From contig JABTTZ010000001.1 of assembly GCA_015075625.1 (NCBI GenBank), positions 186,001 to 250,000 of the forward strand: DNA of 64,000 bases, written 5' to 3'. The notes beneath the pieces were generated by a model that worked only from the letters and a program-made list of their open reading frames with translations, ran no database searches and had not been told where the DNA came from. Made by a program: the position numbers and the translations under genes. Of the stretch, positions 29,659-38,536 are shown piece after piece. Each line of letters opens with the position of its first letter. Position 1 is the stretch's first letter. The stretch is from Anaerolineales bacterium (GTDB taxonomy: Bacteria > Chloroflexota > Anaerolineae > Aggregatilineales > UBA2796).

Positions 29659-29729
29659 AGGAGCTACACACTTGCCCTTATCCCCTTCTCGATGAATAAG
29701 GGGTAAACACGTTCAACTGCGTAGGTCCT
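29659..29729. repeat. MITE-like repeat, family 1 (short copy D)
   Basis: A 71-bp element with ends AGGAGCTACACA and TGCGTAGGTCCT, flanked by the 7-bp direct repeat GTCATAT (29652-29658 and 29731-29737, one extra A at the right). The gap 29551-30045 has no gene: this element, a REP-like unit at 29973-30024 and otherwise unrecognised sequence. Confidence 0.6.
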
Positions 29730-29972
29730 AGTCATATTCTAAAAAGGCAGTCATTTTGTGGGAAGGTTGGATCGTGAATAGATGCGGCGTCCAGATCATT
29801 TTAGGTGGGCTTGGCTTGCTCTTGTCCGCGGAGTAGGTCACTTTTGATGATTTGCTCCATGACGCCTACCCAACGGGTTGGCAGTGGGGGACGATGCGGG
29901 GCAGCCCCCGCCGCGCTACGGCTGATCATCACGTTGGGGTTTAAAACAGACGCTCGATGCCGTGTTTGCCTC

Positions 29973-30024
29973 CCAAGCCCCGCAGGGGTGGTTACTTTCA
30001 GCCCGCTGCTTTAGCGGCGGGCGA
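29973..30024 (+). repeat. REP-like palindromic unit (copy 2)
   Basis: Homologous, in inverted orientation, to 11370-11423. It carries CCGCTGCTTTAGCGGCGG and the GGGGTGG...CTTTCAGC arm, just before the 3' end of the VWA gene. Confidence 0.55.
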
Positions 30025-30045
30025 TACTCCTCACGGACAGAAAAA

Positions 30046-31434
30046 TCAGCCATCCGCCATGATTTTATCAATGGCGCTGACCAACTGAGCAAGGTTTGCT
30101 ACCTGAAAGACACCCTGACTGATCGGCGCGTAATCAAGCATGTCGCTATCGCCTGTCCCCCACTGGGCGGGGGGTTCGGGGTTAAACCACAAGACACGCC
30201 GCGCCCGCCGGCTAAGCGTCTGGGCAAGGTCAAGGCGCGGGTCGTTGTAATTGTTGCGCCCATCGCCCACGAAGATCACTGTCGTCCGCCCATCGATGGA
30301 ATCGAGCTTATCGTTGAAGAAGGTGTTGAGGGCATTCCCTAAATCGGTGTTGTAATGACCGGGCGGGTTGTCGTTCAGGACGTTCTGGACGGCAATTTCG
30401 GGACGTCCCACATTGAAATAGTGGCTGATCTCGGTCAGATCGTTGATGAAGATGAAACTGCGCGTCTTTGCCACCTGATCTTGCAGTTCGTAGATCATCG
30501 TCAGCATGAATTCGGAGCAGTAGCGCATCGAGGTGGAAATATCGCAGACGATCACCAAGCGCGGCTTGACCTTCCGCGAGCGGTAGTGAAGTTCGAGCGG
30601 TGTCCCCCCATAGCGGAGGTTGTGACGGATCGTCCCTTTGGGGTCGGGGTTGCCCTCGCGGTCTTTCTTTTGGCGCAGCGAGGCGCGGCTGCGCAAGCGG
30701 GCGGCAAGGCGTTTCACCTCGTCGCGCAGCGCATCTGCCTCCTCTGGGCTTAGGTAGCGAAAGGGTGTGTTCATCAGGTCTTGCGGTTCGGGGCGTTCCG
30801 GGGGCTGCTCTGCCATGTTGCGGGCAATGCTGCTGCCCACGTAGCGGCGAAGCTGCTCATTGAGGGCGTCGCTGTTGCCCTCCATCATCGCCATGATCTC
30901 CTCGATGCTCTCCTCGCTCATGCCCATCTCGCGCAGTTGTTCTTCCAGCATTTCGAGCAATTCGCGGAGGTCGTTCATCCCCAACGCCCGCCCCATCTGA
31001 CGTTGGTAGAATCCCTGCTGGTAGGGGCTTTCGGCGTTGCCCATGCCCATTTGTTGTGCCAGTTGGTCCAGATCGCCCTGATCGAAACTCTGCCCTTGCA
31101 TCAACTGTTGAAGCAGTTGTTGAAGTGCCTCTTTATCGCCAGAGAGCGCCTGCAATGCCTGTTGGAGCATCTCTTGTTGTTCGGGGCTGAGTTCTTGCTC
31201 CATGTTGAACATGGGCGGCGCAGCGGTATCGAAAAAGAGGGGGAAGAAGTGATCGAAGGTGGGAATGTCTTTCGATTCCTTGACGAGCGTCGCCCGCATT
31301 GCCGACTGGAAATCCCCGCGATCCCCGACGCCAATTACATCGACGGCGTGCATTGAATCGTTCGTCTCGGCAATCGAAATGCGGACACCAGCAGCACGTA
31401 ACGTGCGGATGAATTCGACCAAACGCTTATCCAT
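30046..31434 (-). CDS. VWA-domain protein, CoxE-like
   Basis: A 462-residue cytoplasmic protein. The first half is rich in Gln, Glu and Met (about 85-200, helical). The C-terminal half is a von Willebrand A domain with a metal-site DISTSM (MIDAS DxSxS) near residue 297, a Thr in TDLGNAL, and a strand ending VIFVGDGRNNYNDP. This combination matches CoxE-like proteins, which usually pair with a MoxR-type AAA+ ATPase in metalloenzyme maturation. No such ATPase is adjacent. A molybdenum hydroxylase lies at 55988-58921, but linkage is speculative. Start ATG after AAGGA. Confidence 0.8.
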   Translation of the reverse strand: MDKRLVEFIRTLRAAGVRISIAETNDSMHAVDVIGVGDRGDFQSAMRATLVKESKDIPTFDHFFPLFFDTAAPPMFNMEQELSPEQQEMLQQALQALSGDKEALQQLLQQLMQGQSFDQGDLDQLAQQMGMGNAESPYQQGFYQRQMGRALGMNDLRELLEMLEEQLREMGMSEESIEEIMAMMEGNSDALNEQLRRYVGSSIARNMAEQPPERPEPQDLMNTPFRYLSPEEADALRDEVKRLAARLRSRASLRQKKDREGNPDPKGTIRHNLRYGGTPLELHYRSRKVKPRLVIVCDISTSMRYCSEFMLTMIYELQDQVAKTRSFIFINDLTEISHYFNVGRPEIAVQNVLNDNPPGHYNTDLGNALNTFFNDKLDSIDGRTTVIFVGDGRNNYNDPRLDLAQTLSRRARRVLWFNPEPPAQWGTGDSDMLDYAPISQGVFQVANLAQLVSAIDKIMADG

Positions 31435-31485
31435 AGGGAGATTCCTTCCCTAAATCATGTACGGGCAGTGGGCAGTTTACCGTTC

Positions 31486-32271
31486 TTAATCGTCCATCAA
31501 AGCGGCTTCTCGTTCGCGGAGCGCCTCAATGCGGTTTTGCAAGCGGACGCGATGCCACAGCAAAACAACAGCAAAGGTGCAGAACCAGATCATTGCCACG
31601 CTGACGGTTGTTCCCATCAGATTATCGCCCTGAAACTGGAATCCGCCACTTGCCATCGGGTTTTGGACGCCGCCTGTCGTCACCTCTGGGTGAAGTGTGT
31701 CCGTCCGAATACGGGGAATCAGGTACACATAGACGACGCTGATGAAGGCAAGCATCCCATACACGGCGGCGAATCGCGCCCGCCGATCCGGGTCGTCCAT
31801 CGCCCCGCGCAAGACGAGGTAAGCGAGGTAGAGCAGGACCATGACCCCCATTGCGTTCAGGCGCGGATCAGCCGTCCACCACACGTTCCAAATCGGACGC
31901 GCCCATACCGACCCAGTAACCAGCGTCACAATCATCAGCGGCAAGCCAACCTCTACACTAGAGAGGGCGAGGCGATCCCATTTTGCCTTCCGCGTATAAA
32001 GGTAAAGCGCTCCAGCGATCACGGTGATCAGAAAGACCACCGCCCCGCCGGCATAGGCAGACACATGGATGTAGAAAATACGTTGGACATGCCCCTGATT
32101 GATCTCTGTGCCAGCGTAGAAAAACACCATGTAGAGCATAGCAAAGATGCCCACACCAAGCGCCGCCGTCAGCCCCCACAAAAGGCGCGTTCGCCACAAG
32201 GGGTACTGTGTGGGGCGGGCGCTTGTTGGTGGGGTGTAAAGGGTAGACGTTGCTTGCCCAAGAACAGCCAT
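31486..32271 (-). CDS. ccmC: Cytochrome c assembly membrane protein, CcmC-like
   Basis: A 261-residue protein with about six membrane helices of the heme-handling CcmC/CcsA superfamily. The WWD-type signature appears as IWNVWWTADPRLNAM between helices, and periplasmic-side histidines are in GHVQRIFYIHV and DTLHPEV. Known CcmC proteins deliver heme to CcmE during cytochrome c maturation. No ccmA, ccmB, ccmE or ccmF lies beside it, so it is isolated here. An extended -10 promoter precedes it and GGAGA lies before the ATG. Confidence 0.85.
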   Translation of the reverse strand: MAVLGQATSTLYTPPTSARPTQYPLWRTRLLWGLTAALGVGIFAMLYMVFFYAGTEINQGHVQRIFYIHVSAYAGGAVVFLITVIAGALYLYTRKAKWDRLALSSVEVGLPLMIVTLVTGSVWARPIWNVWWTADPRLNAMGVMVLLYLAYLVLRGAMDDPDRRARFAAVYGMLAFISVVYVYLIPRIRTDTLHPEVTTGGVQNPMASGGFQFQGDNLMGTTVSVAMIWFCTFAVVLLWHRVRLQNRIEALREREAALMDD

Positions 32272-32317
32272 GTCGGAAATCTCCGTAAATCTTATAGACG
32301 GGTGTAGATTTTATAGA

Positions 32318-32326
32318 ATTATAACA
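32318..32326 (-). promoter_or_regulatory. Extended -10 promoter for the ccmC-like gene
   Basis: The minus strand reads TGTTATAAT (32326-32318), an extended -10 (TGn plus perfect TATAAT), about 47 bp before the ccmC ATG. No good -35 is required or seen. Confidence 0.5.
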
Positions 32327-32407
32327 ACGATCAACGCGGCGGGGGTGGTCAAGCCCTCCCCGCGCCTTTCGCCGCGGGCGCTAACGTGGAATGGAGAGGA
32401 AGCCCCC

Positions 32408-33160
32408 TTACCCTCCTATCAACGCCTGATACACGCCCACTTGGGCGCTGACAAACGCGGCGCTGCCTTCTTCGCGGGGGCGGGGGAGGGTGATCGGAAT
32501 ATCGGCTTTGATGCGCCCGGGTCTGGTGGTCAGGACGAGGACGCGATCCGCCAGCGTCACTGCCTCGGTCACATCATGGGTGATGAACAGGATCGTTGTC
32601 CCCATCTCTGCCCAGACGCCCAGTAACCAACGCTGCATCTCCCGCCGTGTAAGCGCATCCAGCGCCCCAAAGGGTTCGTCCAAAAGCAACACCGAACGTC
32701 CTATCAGGTACGTTCGGAGCAGCGCCGCCCGCTGGCGCATCCCCCCCGAAAGTCGCGCCGGATACGCCTCGGCAAAGCCTGCCAAGCCAAAACGCGGCAG
32801 CAGTTCCCGCGCCTGTTGGCGTGCTGTGTTTTTGTCCACGCCCGCGATCTCTGCACCGAGGGTAGCATTCCCCAAGACCGTCCGCCAGGGGAGCAAGAGA
32901 TCGCGCTGTGGCATATAGCCAACGCGCCCCGGCACGCCGTCAATCCGTTCCTCGCCAAGCCAAATTGCCCCCTGATCCGGGCGGATCAGTCCGGTGATCA
33001 GGTTGAAGATTGTGCTTTTGCCGCTCCCGCTCGGTCCGATTAAACAGGTGAACGTCCCGCCCCCAATGGCAAACGTGCAGTTTTCAAGGGCGGGGATGGG
33101 GGCTGCCCCGTCGTAAAACGTTTTCGTGATCTGCTCTAGCCGGAGCGTCACAAGACTCAC
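32408..33160 (-). CDS. ABC transporter ATP-binding protein (nitrate/sulfonate/thiamine-precursor type)
   Basis: ATPase subunit of an importer, 250 residues. Walker A GPSGSGKST, Q-loop GYMPQRDLLLPW, signature LSGGMRQR, Walker B VLLLDEPFGALD and switch His in ITHDVTEA are all intact. The PQRDLLLPW wording and overall length are typical of SsuB/TauB/ThiZ-like ATPases, so substrate could be a sulfonate, nitrate or pyrimidine. No permease or binding protein is adjacent. It starts with GTG overlapping the previous gene's TGA (GTGA), so it is translationally coupled to the L,D-transpeptidase gene, an odd pairing. Confidence 0.9.
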   Translation of the reverse strand: MSLVTLRLEQITKTFYDGAAPIPALENCTFAIGGGTFTCLIGPSGSGKSTIFNLITGLIRPDQGAIWLGEERIDGVPGRVGYMPQRDLLLPWRTVLGNATLGAEIAGVDKNTARQQARELLPRFGLAGFAEAYPARLSGGMRQRAALLRTYLIGRSVLLLDEPFGALDALTRREMQRWLLGVWAEMGTTILFITHDVTEAVTLADRVLVLTTRPGRIKADIPITLPRPREEGSAAFVSAQVGVYQALIGG

Positions 33161-34284
33161 TGCCCGCGAATCACGCCGCTGCCATACGTCCCCGAACTGT
33201 AGACGAGAACATGATTGGTGATCTCGCCCGTCTCTTTATCGGGGGGGGCGGCTTTGAACCACTGGTAAAGCCAGCGTGCATCGCTGATCGTCACATTGAC
33301 ACAGCCATGACTCGTCCGGTAGCCAAAGACATCGTGCCAATACGTCCCGTGTAGGCTGATGCTGTTGTTGAAATACATCACCCAGGGAACGCTCTGCAAG
33401 GCATATGCCTGTGGCGCACCCGTCGCCCCAGACATCCCATCGCGTTCTAACCTTGCCCATACTTTGTAAACGCCCTCTGGCGTATCAAATTTGGGAACGC
33501 CTGTCGAAACCAGCGTGGCAAAGACGGGCGTATCATCCTCATAGGCAACCAAAACCTGCTCATAAAGGTCAATGGCAACCCACCGTCCGCTGATGCCTGC
33601 CGGACGCTCGGCTTTGATCACCTTGCCAACGAAGGTTTGTTTCACCCATTGGTTTGGTCCAATCATGTACCAGCGCCAGCCTTCGGCATCTACCGCCACG
33701 CTGAAGATGTTCACCAGTTCGTAGCGTTTCATAAAGCGCCCTGTTGTTTTATCCGGTTTGCCGCCGGGGACGCTGGAGACGTAGACGTTGCTCTTATCGA
33801 GGATAAAGGCAAAGGGGTGTTTCAGCCCGTCGCTGATCTCCACGCCAGTGAAGTAGGAAGGACTGGCGGGCTGTGCCTTTTCCTTGCTCACCCAGCGCCC
33901 ATCTTGGGTTTTCAACCAGCCCTCGATACTCTCATCGATGATGTTCACCCAATTGAAACCCGCCGGAATTTCGCCAATGACATTCCCGCCGGGGGCGTCA
34001 AAGGTGGCGGTTGGCTCTGGACCGACCTTCCAAAAGTTGTACAGGCTGAGTGTGGCGCTATCTACCTGAATTTTCTTCGTATTTGGCGGGGTGGGGAACG
34101 CCTTGATCATCGCTTCACAGGCGGGGGAAAGCGCCGCACCGCTAATGTCCTTCGCGCAGACCTCCGGGTTATAGACGCCCGTCCCACCCTGTGCGTTAGC
34201 CGGAAAAAGAGGCATGGCAGCAGCCGCGAGAACCAATAGAATGAGGGGTACAGCTTTACGATACACAGTTGACAAAGTCACCAT
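33157..34284 (-). CDS. Exported L,D-transpeptidase (YkuD family)
   Basis: Peptidoglycan cross-linking or anchoring enzyme, 375 residues from the ATG at 34284 (a GTG at 34299 is possible; AGGGA lies next to that GTG). An N-terminal signal peptide (about 10-31, ending NAQ) is followed by a repeat-bearing region (35-240) and the catalytic YkuD domain. The latter contains SISLHGTYWHDVFG and the active-site block SHGCVNVTISDARWLYQW, with the nucleophile Cys in SHGCVN. The stop overlaps the ABC ATPase start by 4 bp. Confidence 0.9.
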   Translation of the reverse strand: MVTLSTVYRKAVPLILLVLAAAAMPLFPANAQGGTGVYNPEVCAKDISGAALSPACEAMIKAFPTPPNTKKIQVDSATLSLYNFWKVGPEPTATFDAPGGNVIGEIPAGFNWVNIIDESIEGWLKTQDGRWVSKEKAQPASPSYFTGVEISDGLKHPFAFILDKSNVYVSSVPGGKPDKTTGRFMKRYELVNIFSVAVDAEGWRWYMIGPNQWVKQTFVGKVIKAERPAGISGRWVAIDLYEQVLVAYEDDTPVFATLVSTGVPKFDTPEGVYKVWARLERDGMSGATGAPQAYALQSVPWVMYFNNSISLHGTYWHDVFGYRTSHGCVNVTISDARWLYQWFKAAPPDKETGEITNHVLVYSSGTYGSGVIRGQ

Positions 34285-34371
34285 CGCTGAGGATAACACT
34301 CCCTAAGAACAACCATCACTTATCGCGCTAAGTCTACGAAATATTGCCGCAGAATCAACCCTACGAATGAC

Positions 34372-35256
34372 CTACGGATGTTCGCTGCGGGGGAAGGCTG
34401 GCGCCCCACCCAGAATGCGGTTCAGTTCGCCCATCAGCAGCCCCGTCCGTTCATCGCGCAGAAGGGGGAGACGAGTACGCACGCGGCGGAGTTCATTCAA
34501 ATCCACCGTTTGGATGAGCAAGGCGGGTTCGTGCAGAGGCGCTTCAAGGATCACCTCCCCGTCGGGGTCAATGACCGTACTCCCCCCCCAGAAATTGAGT
34601 CCATCCTCATAGCCGACGCGGTTACAGTGGAAAATATAATCGGTGAACAGCGAACCATATGCCATATTGACGAGTTTCACCCACCGCGCCGAACTGAGCC
34701 GGTCTGCCATGCTTAAGCCGCGTCCGGGGCTGGCGCTGTGAAACAGCAGCACATCGGCGCGATCCAGCCATAACAAATAGGGGGGCGAGGCGTGCCAGAA
34801 ATCCTCGCAGATGAGCATTCCCAAGCGCCCAAAGCGCGTATCAAAGGCACGCACAGTATCGCCCCACGCAAAGTAACGCCCCTCGTCAAACATGGTGTAG
34901 GTGGGCAGGTACACCTTGTGATGAACGTGGACGACTTTCCCGCCAGAGAGGTACGCCGCCGCAATGAAGTAGCGCGAGCGGACGTCCATATCGACAAAGC
35001 CGACCATGATATCCATGTTCATTTTTGCCGAGGCATCGAGAAGCCTCCGAAAGGTAGGGTTTTCGGCGGTGGGGGTTAGCGCCACCTCATAAACTAAATC
35101 CTGCAGGTTATAGCCCGTGAGAGAGAGTTCGGGAAAAAGCAGCAGATCGACACCGTGCGCCTTTGCCGCCTCCATGTATTCCAAATGGACATTTAGGTTG
35201 TGCGCCACATCCCCAATCTTGGGGGCAATCTGTGCTAAACCAACCGTGATATTCAT
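34372..35256 (-). CDS. Carbon-nitrogen hydrolase (nitrilase superfamily)
   Basis: A 294-residue amidase-type enzyme with the complete Glu-Lys-Cys triad: FPELSLTGY (Glu), HHKVYLPTY (Lys) and LGMLICEDFWH (Cys). The LSLTGYNLQDL and YLPTYTMFDEGRYFAWG segments resemble the glutaminase domain of NAD+ synthetases. The synthetase domain is absent, so it could serve a separate synthetase or act alone. GGAGGA 5 nt before the ATG at 35256 fixes the start; the longer open frame is non-coding. Confidence 0.88.
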   Translation of the reverse strand: MNITVGLAQIAPKIGDVAHNLNVHLEYMEAAKAHGVDLLLFPELSLTGYNLQDLVYEVALTPTAENPTFRRLLDASAKMNMDIMVGFVDMDVRSRYFIAAAYLSGGKVVHVHHKVYLPTYTMFDEGRYFAWGDTVRAFDTRFGRLGMLICEDFWHASPPYLLWLDRADVLLFHSASPGRGLSMADRLSSARWVKLVNMAYGSLFTDYIFHCNRVGYEDGLNFWGGSTVIDPDGEVILEAPLHEPALLIQTVDLNELRRVRTRLPLLRDERTGLLMGELNRILGGAPAFPRSEHP

Positions 35257-35324
35257 CAATCCTCCACCTGTAGGAACGCCCCTGGGCGTCCGCCCCGTCC
35301 CTTTATCCCGACCCCTCGCCAGCA

Positions 35325-35457
35325 CTAGTAGTTCATCAAAAAGGTAACCATAAAAAGAGACAGCCCTCGCCCACAGAATTTCTCCCCTTTCTCCGCGTGC
35401 GGGGAAAGGGGGCAGGGGATAGGGGGTCTTCTAGAAATCTTCTTGACGAACCACTAG
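35325..35457. repeat. CTAG-bounded inverted-repeat element touching a stop codon
   Basis: 133 bp bounded by CTAG on both sides. The ends CTAGTAGTTCATCAA and (inverted) CTAGTGGTTCGTCAA match at 12 of 15 positions. The interior is C/G-rich intergenic repeat sequence. Its right CTAG (35454-35457) contains the TAG stop codon of the FAH-family gene. Confidence 0.55.
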
Positions 35458-36299
35458 GTTAAACGGAATTTCAACGTGCGGCAGAGGTTTTCCACCCGTC
35501 CAACGCCCTCTACCTCACAGACGACGGTATCGCCATCCTTCAGGGCGATGGGCGGCTTACGGTATGCCCCCACGCCATCGGGCGTTCCGGTCAAAATCAC
35601 ATCCCCCGCCTGAAGGGTGAACGCTTGCGAGATGTACGAAATGAGTGTCTTAACATCGAAAATCATCTCGTTGGTGCGGCTGTTTTGGCGCGTTTCGCCG
35701 TTCACCGTCGTGCGCAAGGCAAGCGCTTGCGGGTCGGGAATCTCATCAGCAGTTGTCAGCCACGCCCCCATCGGGCAAAAGGTGTCCATTCCCTTCGCCC
35801 GCGTCCACTGCCCATCCCCTTTTTGCAGGTCACGGGCGGTCACATCGTTGACGACAAGATAGCCGTAAACATAATTCGTCACTGATTCGGGGGCGACTAA
35901 GCGGCACGTTTTTCCGATCACAACGGCAAGTTCCACTTCGTAATCGACAAAGGTGGCAACCTCTGTATCCCATTGGATGAGCGCCCCTGTAGGAATCACA
36001 CTGCTAGGCATCTTTGTGAACAGAAGTGGCTTAGTCGGGGGTGTTCCGTTCTGCTCGCGGATGTGATCCATGTAGTTTTGCCCAACGGCGATGATCTTCC
36101 CCGGTTGGGGGATAGGCGCTTGAAAGGTGAGCGCAGTTTCGGCAATGGGCGTCCCAATCCCAAAGGCGCCTTCGGCAAAGGGTCGTCCGCGCTCAATTAA
36201 TTCGATCATCGAGGTAACTCCGTTCAAGCGGCGCACCTCCTCGCCCACTTTGCCAATGATGAAGGATGCTCCGTTGTAGGTTGCGGTTGCCAGTTTCAT
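35454..36299 (-). CDS. Fumarylacetoacetate hydrolase family protein
   Basis: A 281-residue enzyme of the FAH superfamily, which cleaves or isomerises beta-diketo and related acids using a divalent metal. Characteristic segments are IIAVGQNYMDHIREQNG, DYEVELAVVIGK (metal-binding Glu residues), GYLVVNDVTARDLQ and ILTGTPDGVGAYRKP. The start MKLATATYNG at ATG 36299 fits related proteins; the upstream open frame does not. The exact substrate is unknown. The stop codon coincides with the border of the CTAG element. Confidence 0.92.
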   Translation of the reverse strand: MKLATATYNGASFIIGKVGEEVRRLNGVTSMIELIERGRPFAEGAFGIGTPIAETALTFQAPIPQPGKIIAVGQNYMDHIREQNGTPPTKPLLFTKMPSSVIPTGALIQWDTEVATFVDYEVELAVVIGKTCRLVAPESVTNYVYGYLVVNDVTARDLQKGDGQWTRAKGMDTFCPMGAWLTTADEIPDPQALALRTTVNGETRQNSRTNEMIFDVKTLISYISQAFTLQAGDVILTGTPDGVGAYRKPPIALKDGDTVVCEVEGVGRVENLCRTLKFRLT

Positions 36300-36348
36300 A
36301 GATCGTTGTGTGTCTATCTTTCTGTTGAATCGGGTCTGTTCATCGTAA

Positions 36349-38208
36349 TCACTTGATTGGCGGCGCTTCTGGTAGCTGAATTTCCTGAACCAGCGTTGGG
36401 TCAAATGCCGTCACGGTCTCAATGGTGCAGGAGTCGGGAATCGGGCGGTTGTTCACCACCGAACTCGGCTGTGTCGGATTATATAAGTTGTAGACCTGCC
36501 GCGAAATTTCCCCAAAGACGGGAAACGATTCATCATAGAGCAGCCATTTCCGGTTGCGGAGCGTGATCGCCACAATGTAATCGCCGCCGGGGGTGAAGAA
36601 AATCCCCGCGTCGCTGTGGACTTCATCTGCCCAGCCGACTTTGTGCGCCACCGAAATCGAAGGCGGCACACCGGCTTCGAGCATCGCCCCGATTTTGTAC
36701 GAGCGCATGATGCGGATCATCCGGCGGCAGTCATTTTGGTCAATCTCATCGGGGTAGGTTGCCCTCAGCGGTCCATCACCCGTCAGAGCGCACGTGTAGA
36801 TGGCGGAGAGCAGCCAACCCATGTCTTCCGGCGTCGTCTGGTTGGATGGGTCGGGGTCGGTTTGTGTGGCGTCACCCGGAATGGGCGGTGGCGCAAAGGG
36901 CTGTTCGGTGGGCGTTGCCCCCACCGGACGTACATTCGTTAGAAAGGAACGGGCAAGGAAGGTGTTCTTCAGCCCCAAGCCCTGCATCGTCTGGGTGACA
37001 AACTGCGTCCCTGCATATTCATCGCCGCTGCCAATCATCGCCAACACTTTGTTGGAAGAAAGGTTCTCGCTGCACGCGATCATCTCCGGTAGAAGCTGCG
37101 CCTGCTGCGGATCGGGGATATTGAAGCGGCGGAAAAAGGCGACCATCACCGGGATTTTCATCAGGCTGACGCCGCTGTAGACTACGTTTGCGTTCAGCGA
37201 GAGCGCCTCGCCAGAGGTGAGATCGAGCAAGAATACCGACCCCTGTTTGGGGCTGTTGGGAAGGTAGCCCTGTGCCACGAGATAATCGTAGACTTGGTTG
37301 CCCATGGCGTTTAGCGCGGGCGAGGCGCCGACGGGCTGCCCCGTCCATGGCGAGATGGCGGCAACGACTTTGTTCGGCGTCGCCGTCAGGGTCGGGTAGC
37401 CAAAGTTCGTCTCGCTGGTGGCAGGGACATTGTTCAAATCGCCCGTGACGGTGACCAAATCCCGATTCACCCATGCCCGCCCGCTGGCAACGCCCGCATA
37501 GGCAATCTCCAGCCAGGGGACTTGGCTGTGGCGGCGAAGAACGGCGTACTTTTCGCCTTTTTTGATCTCCCCCACGCGCTGCGCCTCAAGGTAGGGGGCG
37601 AAGCGGATGTTCGCGATTTCAATCGCCTCGGCATAGACGGCGGAGGCAGAGGGCGGTAGTGAAGGAGACGGGGTAGGCGTGCTGGTTGGTGTACTTGTCG
37701 GCGCGTTCAGCAGCGCTGGATCAAGCGTGGGGACATTGAGATCAGGTGTTGCCGAAACGATCACGACGGGCGCGGTGGCGGCGTTTGTCAGATCAAGCGT
37801 GGGCGGCAATGTGGAGGGGAGGACAAAGGCAGTGGCAGTGGGGTTGGTATTCCCTGTGTTCGCGCCGGGTGTGATGATCAGATCGCTGTAGGGGACGCTT
37901 TCAATGTTTCCCCGAACTTGAACCAGATCGCGGAACACCCAACCTTGATGGTCTGGTAGTTGAAGCAGATACCAGGGGAAACGGGCGCTGCGCCCGATGA
38001 TGGGGTATGCCGTCCCTGCGGCAATCTCGCCAACAACGGGGTATTCAATGGCGGGACCCGCCCGAAGGTTCGCCTTGCCATAGGCTTCCGCCGTCACGCC
38101 CTGGGCGCGGGCGGCAGTGGCAAGAACAATGCTGAGCAAGACGATCCACAGAATAAGGATCGCTCGTCGCAGCGCCCGTGCCGAGAGTTGTAGAGCGTGT
38201 CCGTTCAC
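36349..38208 (-). CDS. Exported SH3-domain protein with class A beta-lactamase-like domain
   Basis: A 619-residue protein. Residues about 13-35 form a signal peptide ending ARAQ. Two SH3b-type domains follow (about 38-110 and 190-260), separated by a Thr/Pro-rich linker. The C-terminal domain has a serine beta-lactamase/PBP layout: SLMK (Ser348, Lys351), SSN (384-386) and HKVGW in place of KTG. It could be a peptidoglycan-binding serine hydrolase. Whether it hydrolyses beta-lactams is unclear, since the KTG motif is altered. Expected location is the cell envelope. Confidence 0.83.
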   Translation of the reverse strand: MNGHALQLSARALRRAILILWIVLLSIVLATAARAQGVTAEAYGKANLRAGPAIEYPVVGEIAAGTAYPIIGRSARFPWYLLQLPDHQGWVFRDLVQVRGNIESVPYSDLIITPGANTGNTNPTATAFVLPSTLPPTLDLTNAATAPVVIVSATPDLNVPTLDPALLNAPTSTPTSTPTPSPSLPPSASAVYAEAIEIANIRFAPYLEAQRVGEIKKGEKYAVLRRHSQVPWLEIAYAGVASGRAWVNRDLVTVTGDLNNVPATSETNFGYPTLTATPNKVVAAISPWTGQPVGASPALNAMGNQVYDYLVAQGYLPNSPKQGSVFLLDLTSGEALSLNANVVYSGVSLMKIPVMVAFFRRFNIPDPQQAQLLPEMIACSENLSSNKVLAMIGSGDEYAGTQFVTQTMQGLGLKNTFLARSFLTNVRPVGATPTEQPFAPPPIPGDATQTDPDPSNQTTPEDMGWLLSAIYTCALTGDGPLRATYPDEIDQNDCRRMIRIMRSYKIGAMLEAGVPPSISVAHKVGWADEVHSDAGIFFTPGGDYIVAITLRNRKWLLYDESFPVFGEISRQVYNLYNPTQPSSVVNNRPIPDSCTIETVTAFDPTLVQEIQLPEAPPIK

Positions 38209-38214
38209 CAGATG

Positions 38215-38396
38215 CTAGTCCTGACCTTCCTGATGACATTCGGCGTATAGTAACGCGGCTTGCGCACTTTTGCATGAGAACACCGTGAAGGCGTAGGGAT
38301 AGCGGCGGAAAATGAGCAACCCCTTTATCGAATTTTGATTCGATAAGGGGGCGGGGGATAGGGGTTCTTCTGGAAATCACTGTGGTCAGGAACTAG
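38215..38396. repeat. CTAG-bounded inverted-repeat element
   Basis: 182 bp with ends CTAGTCCTGACC and (inverted) CTAGTTCCTGACC, differing by one inserted base. It begins 7 bp upstream of the SH3/beta-lactamase-like gene start and contains C/G-rich intergenic repeat sequence with an internal palindrome around ATCGAATTTTGATTCGAT. Confidence 0.5.
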
Positions 38397-38423
38397 GGGG
38401 ATGAGGGCAAGTGCGTAACGCCT
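38390..38423. repeat. Right-end fragment of the family 1 repeat
   Basis: GGGGGATGAGGGCAAG followed by TGCGTAACGCCT matches the right end of copies A-C; the left end is absent. It directly joins the CTAG element. The rest of the 38209-38590 gap has two small hairpins. Confidence 0.45.
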
Positions 38424-38536
38424 ACAGCATTTTTCAACGAGATTGACCCCTTAGTGGTTGACAGCCCCGCTTATCGCAATACACTTACCGATGGGCCAGG
38501 CGGTGGTGATCAAGGGGTAAACGAACAACGCCCGCC

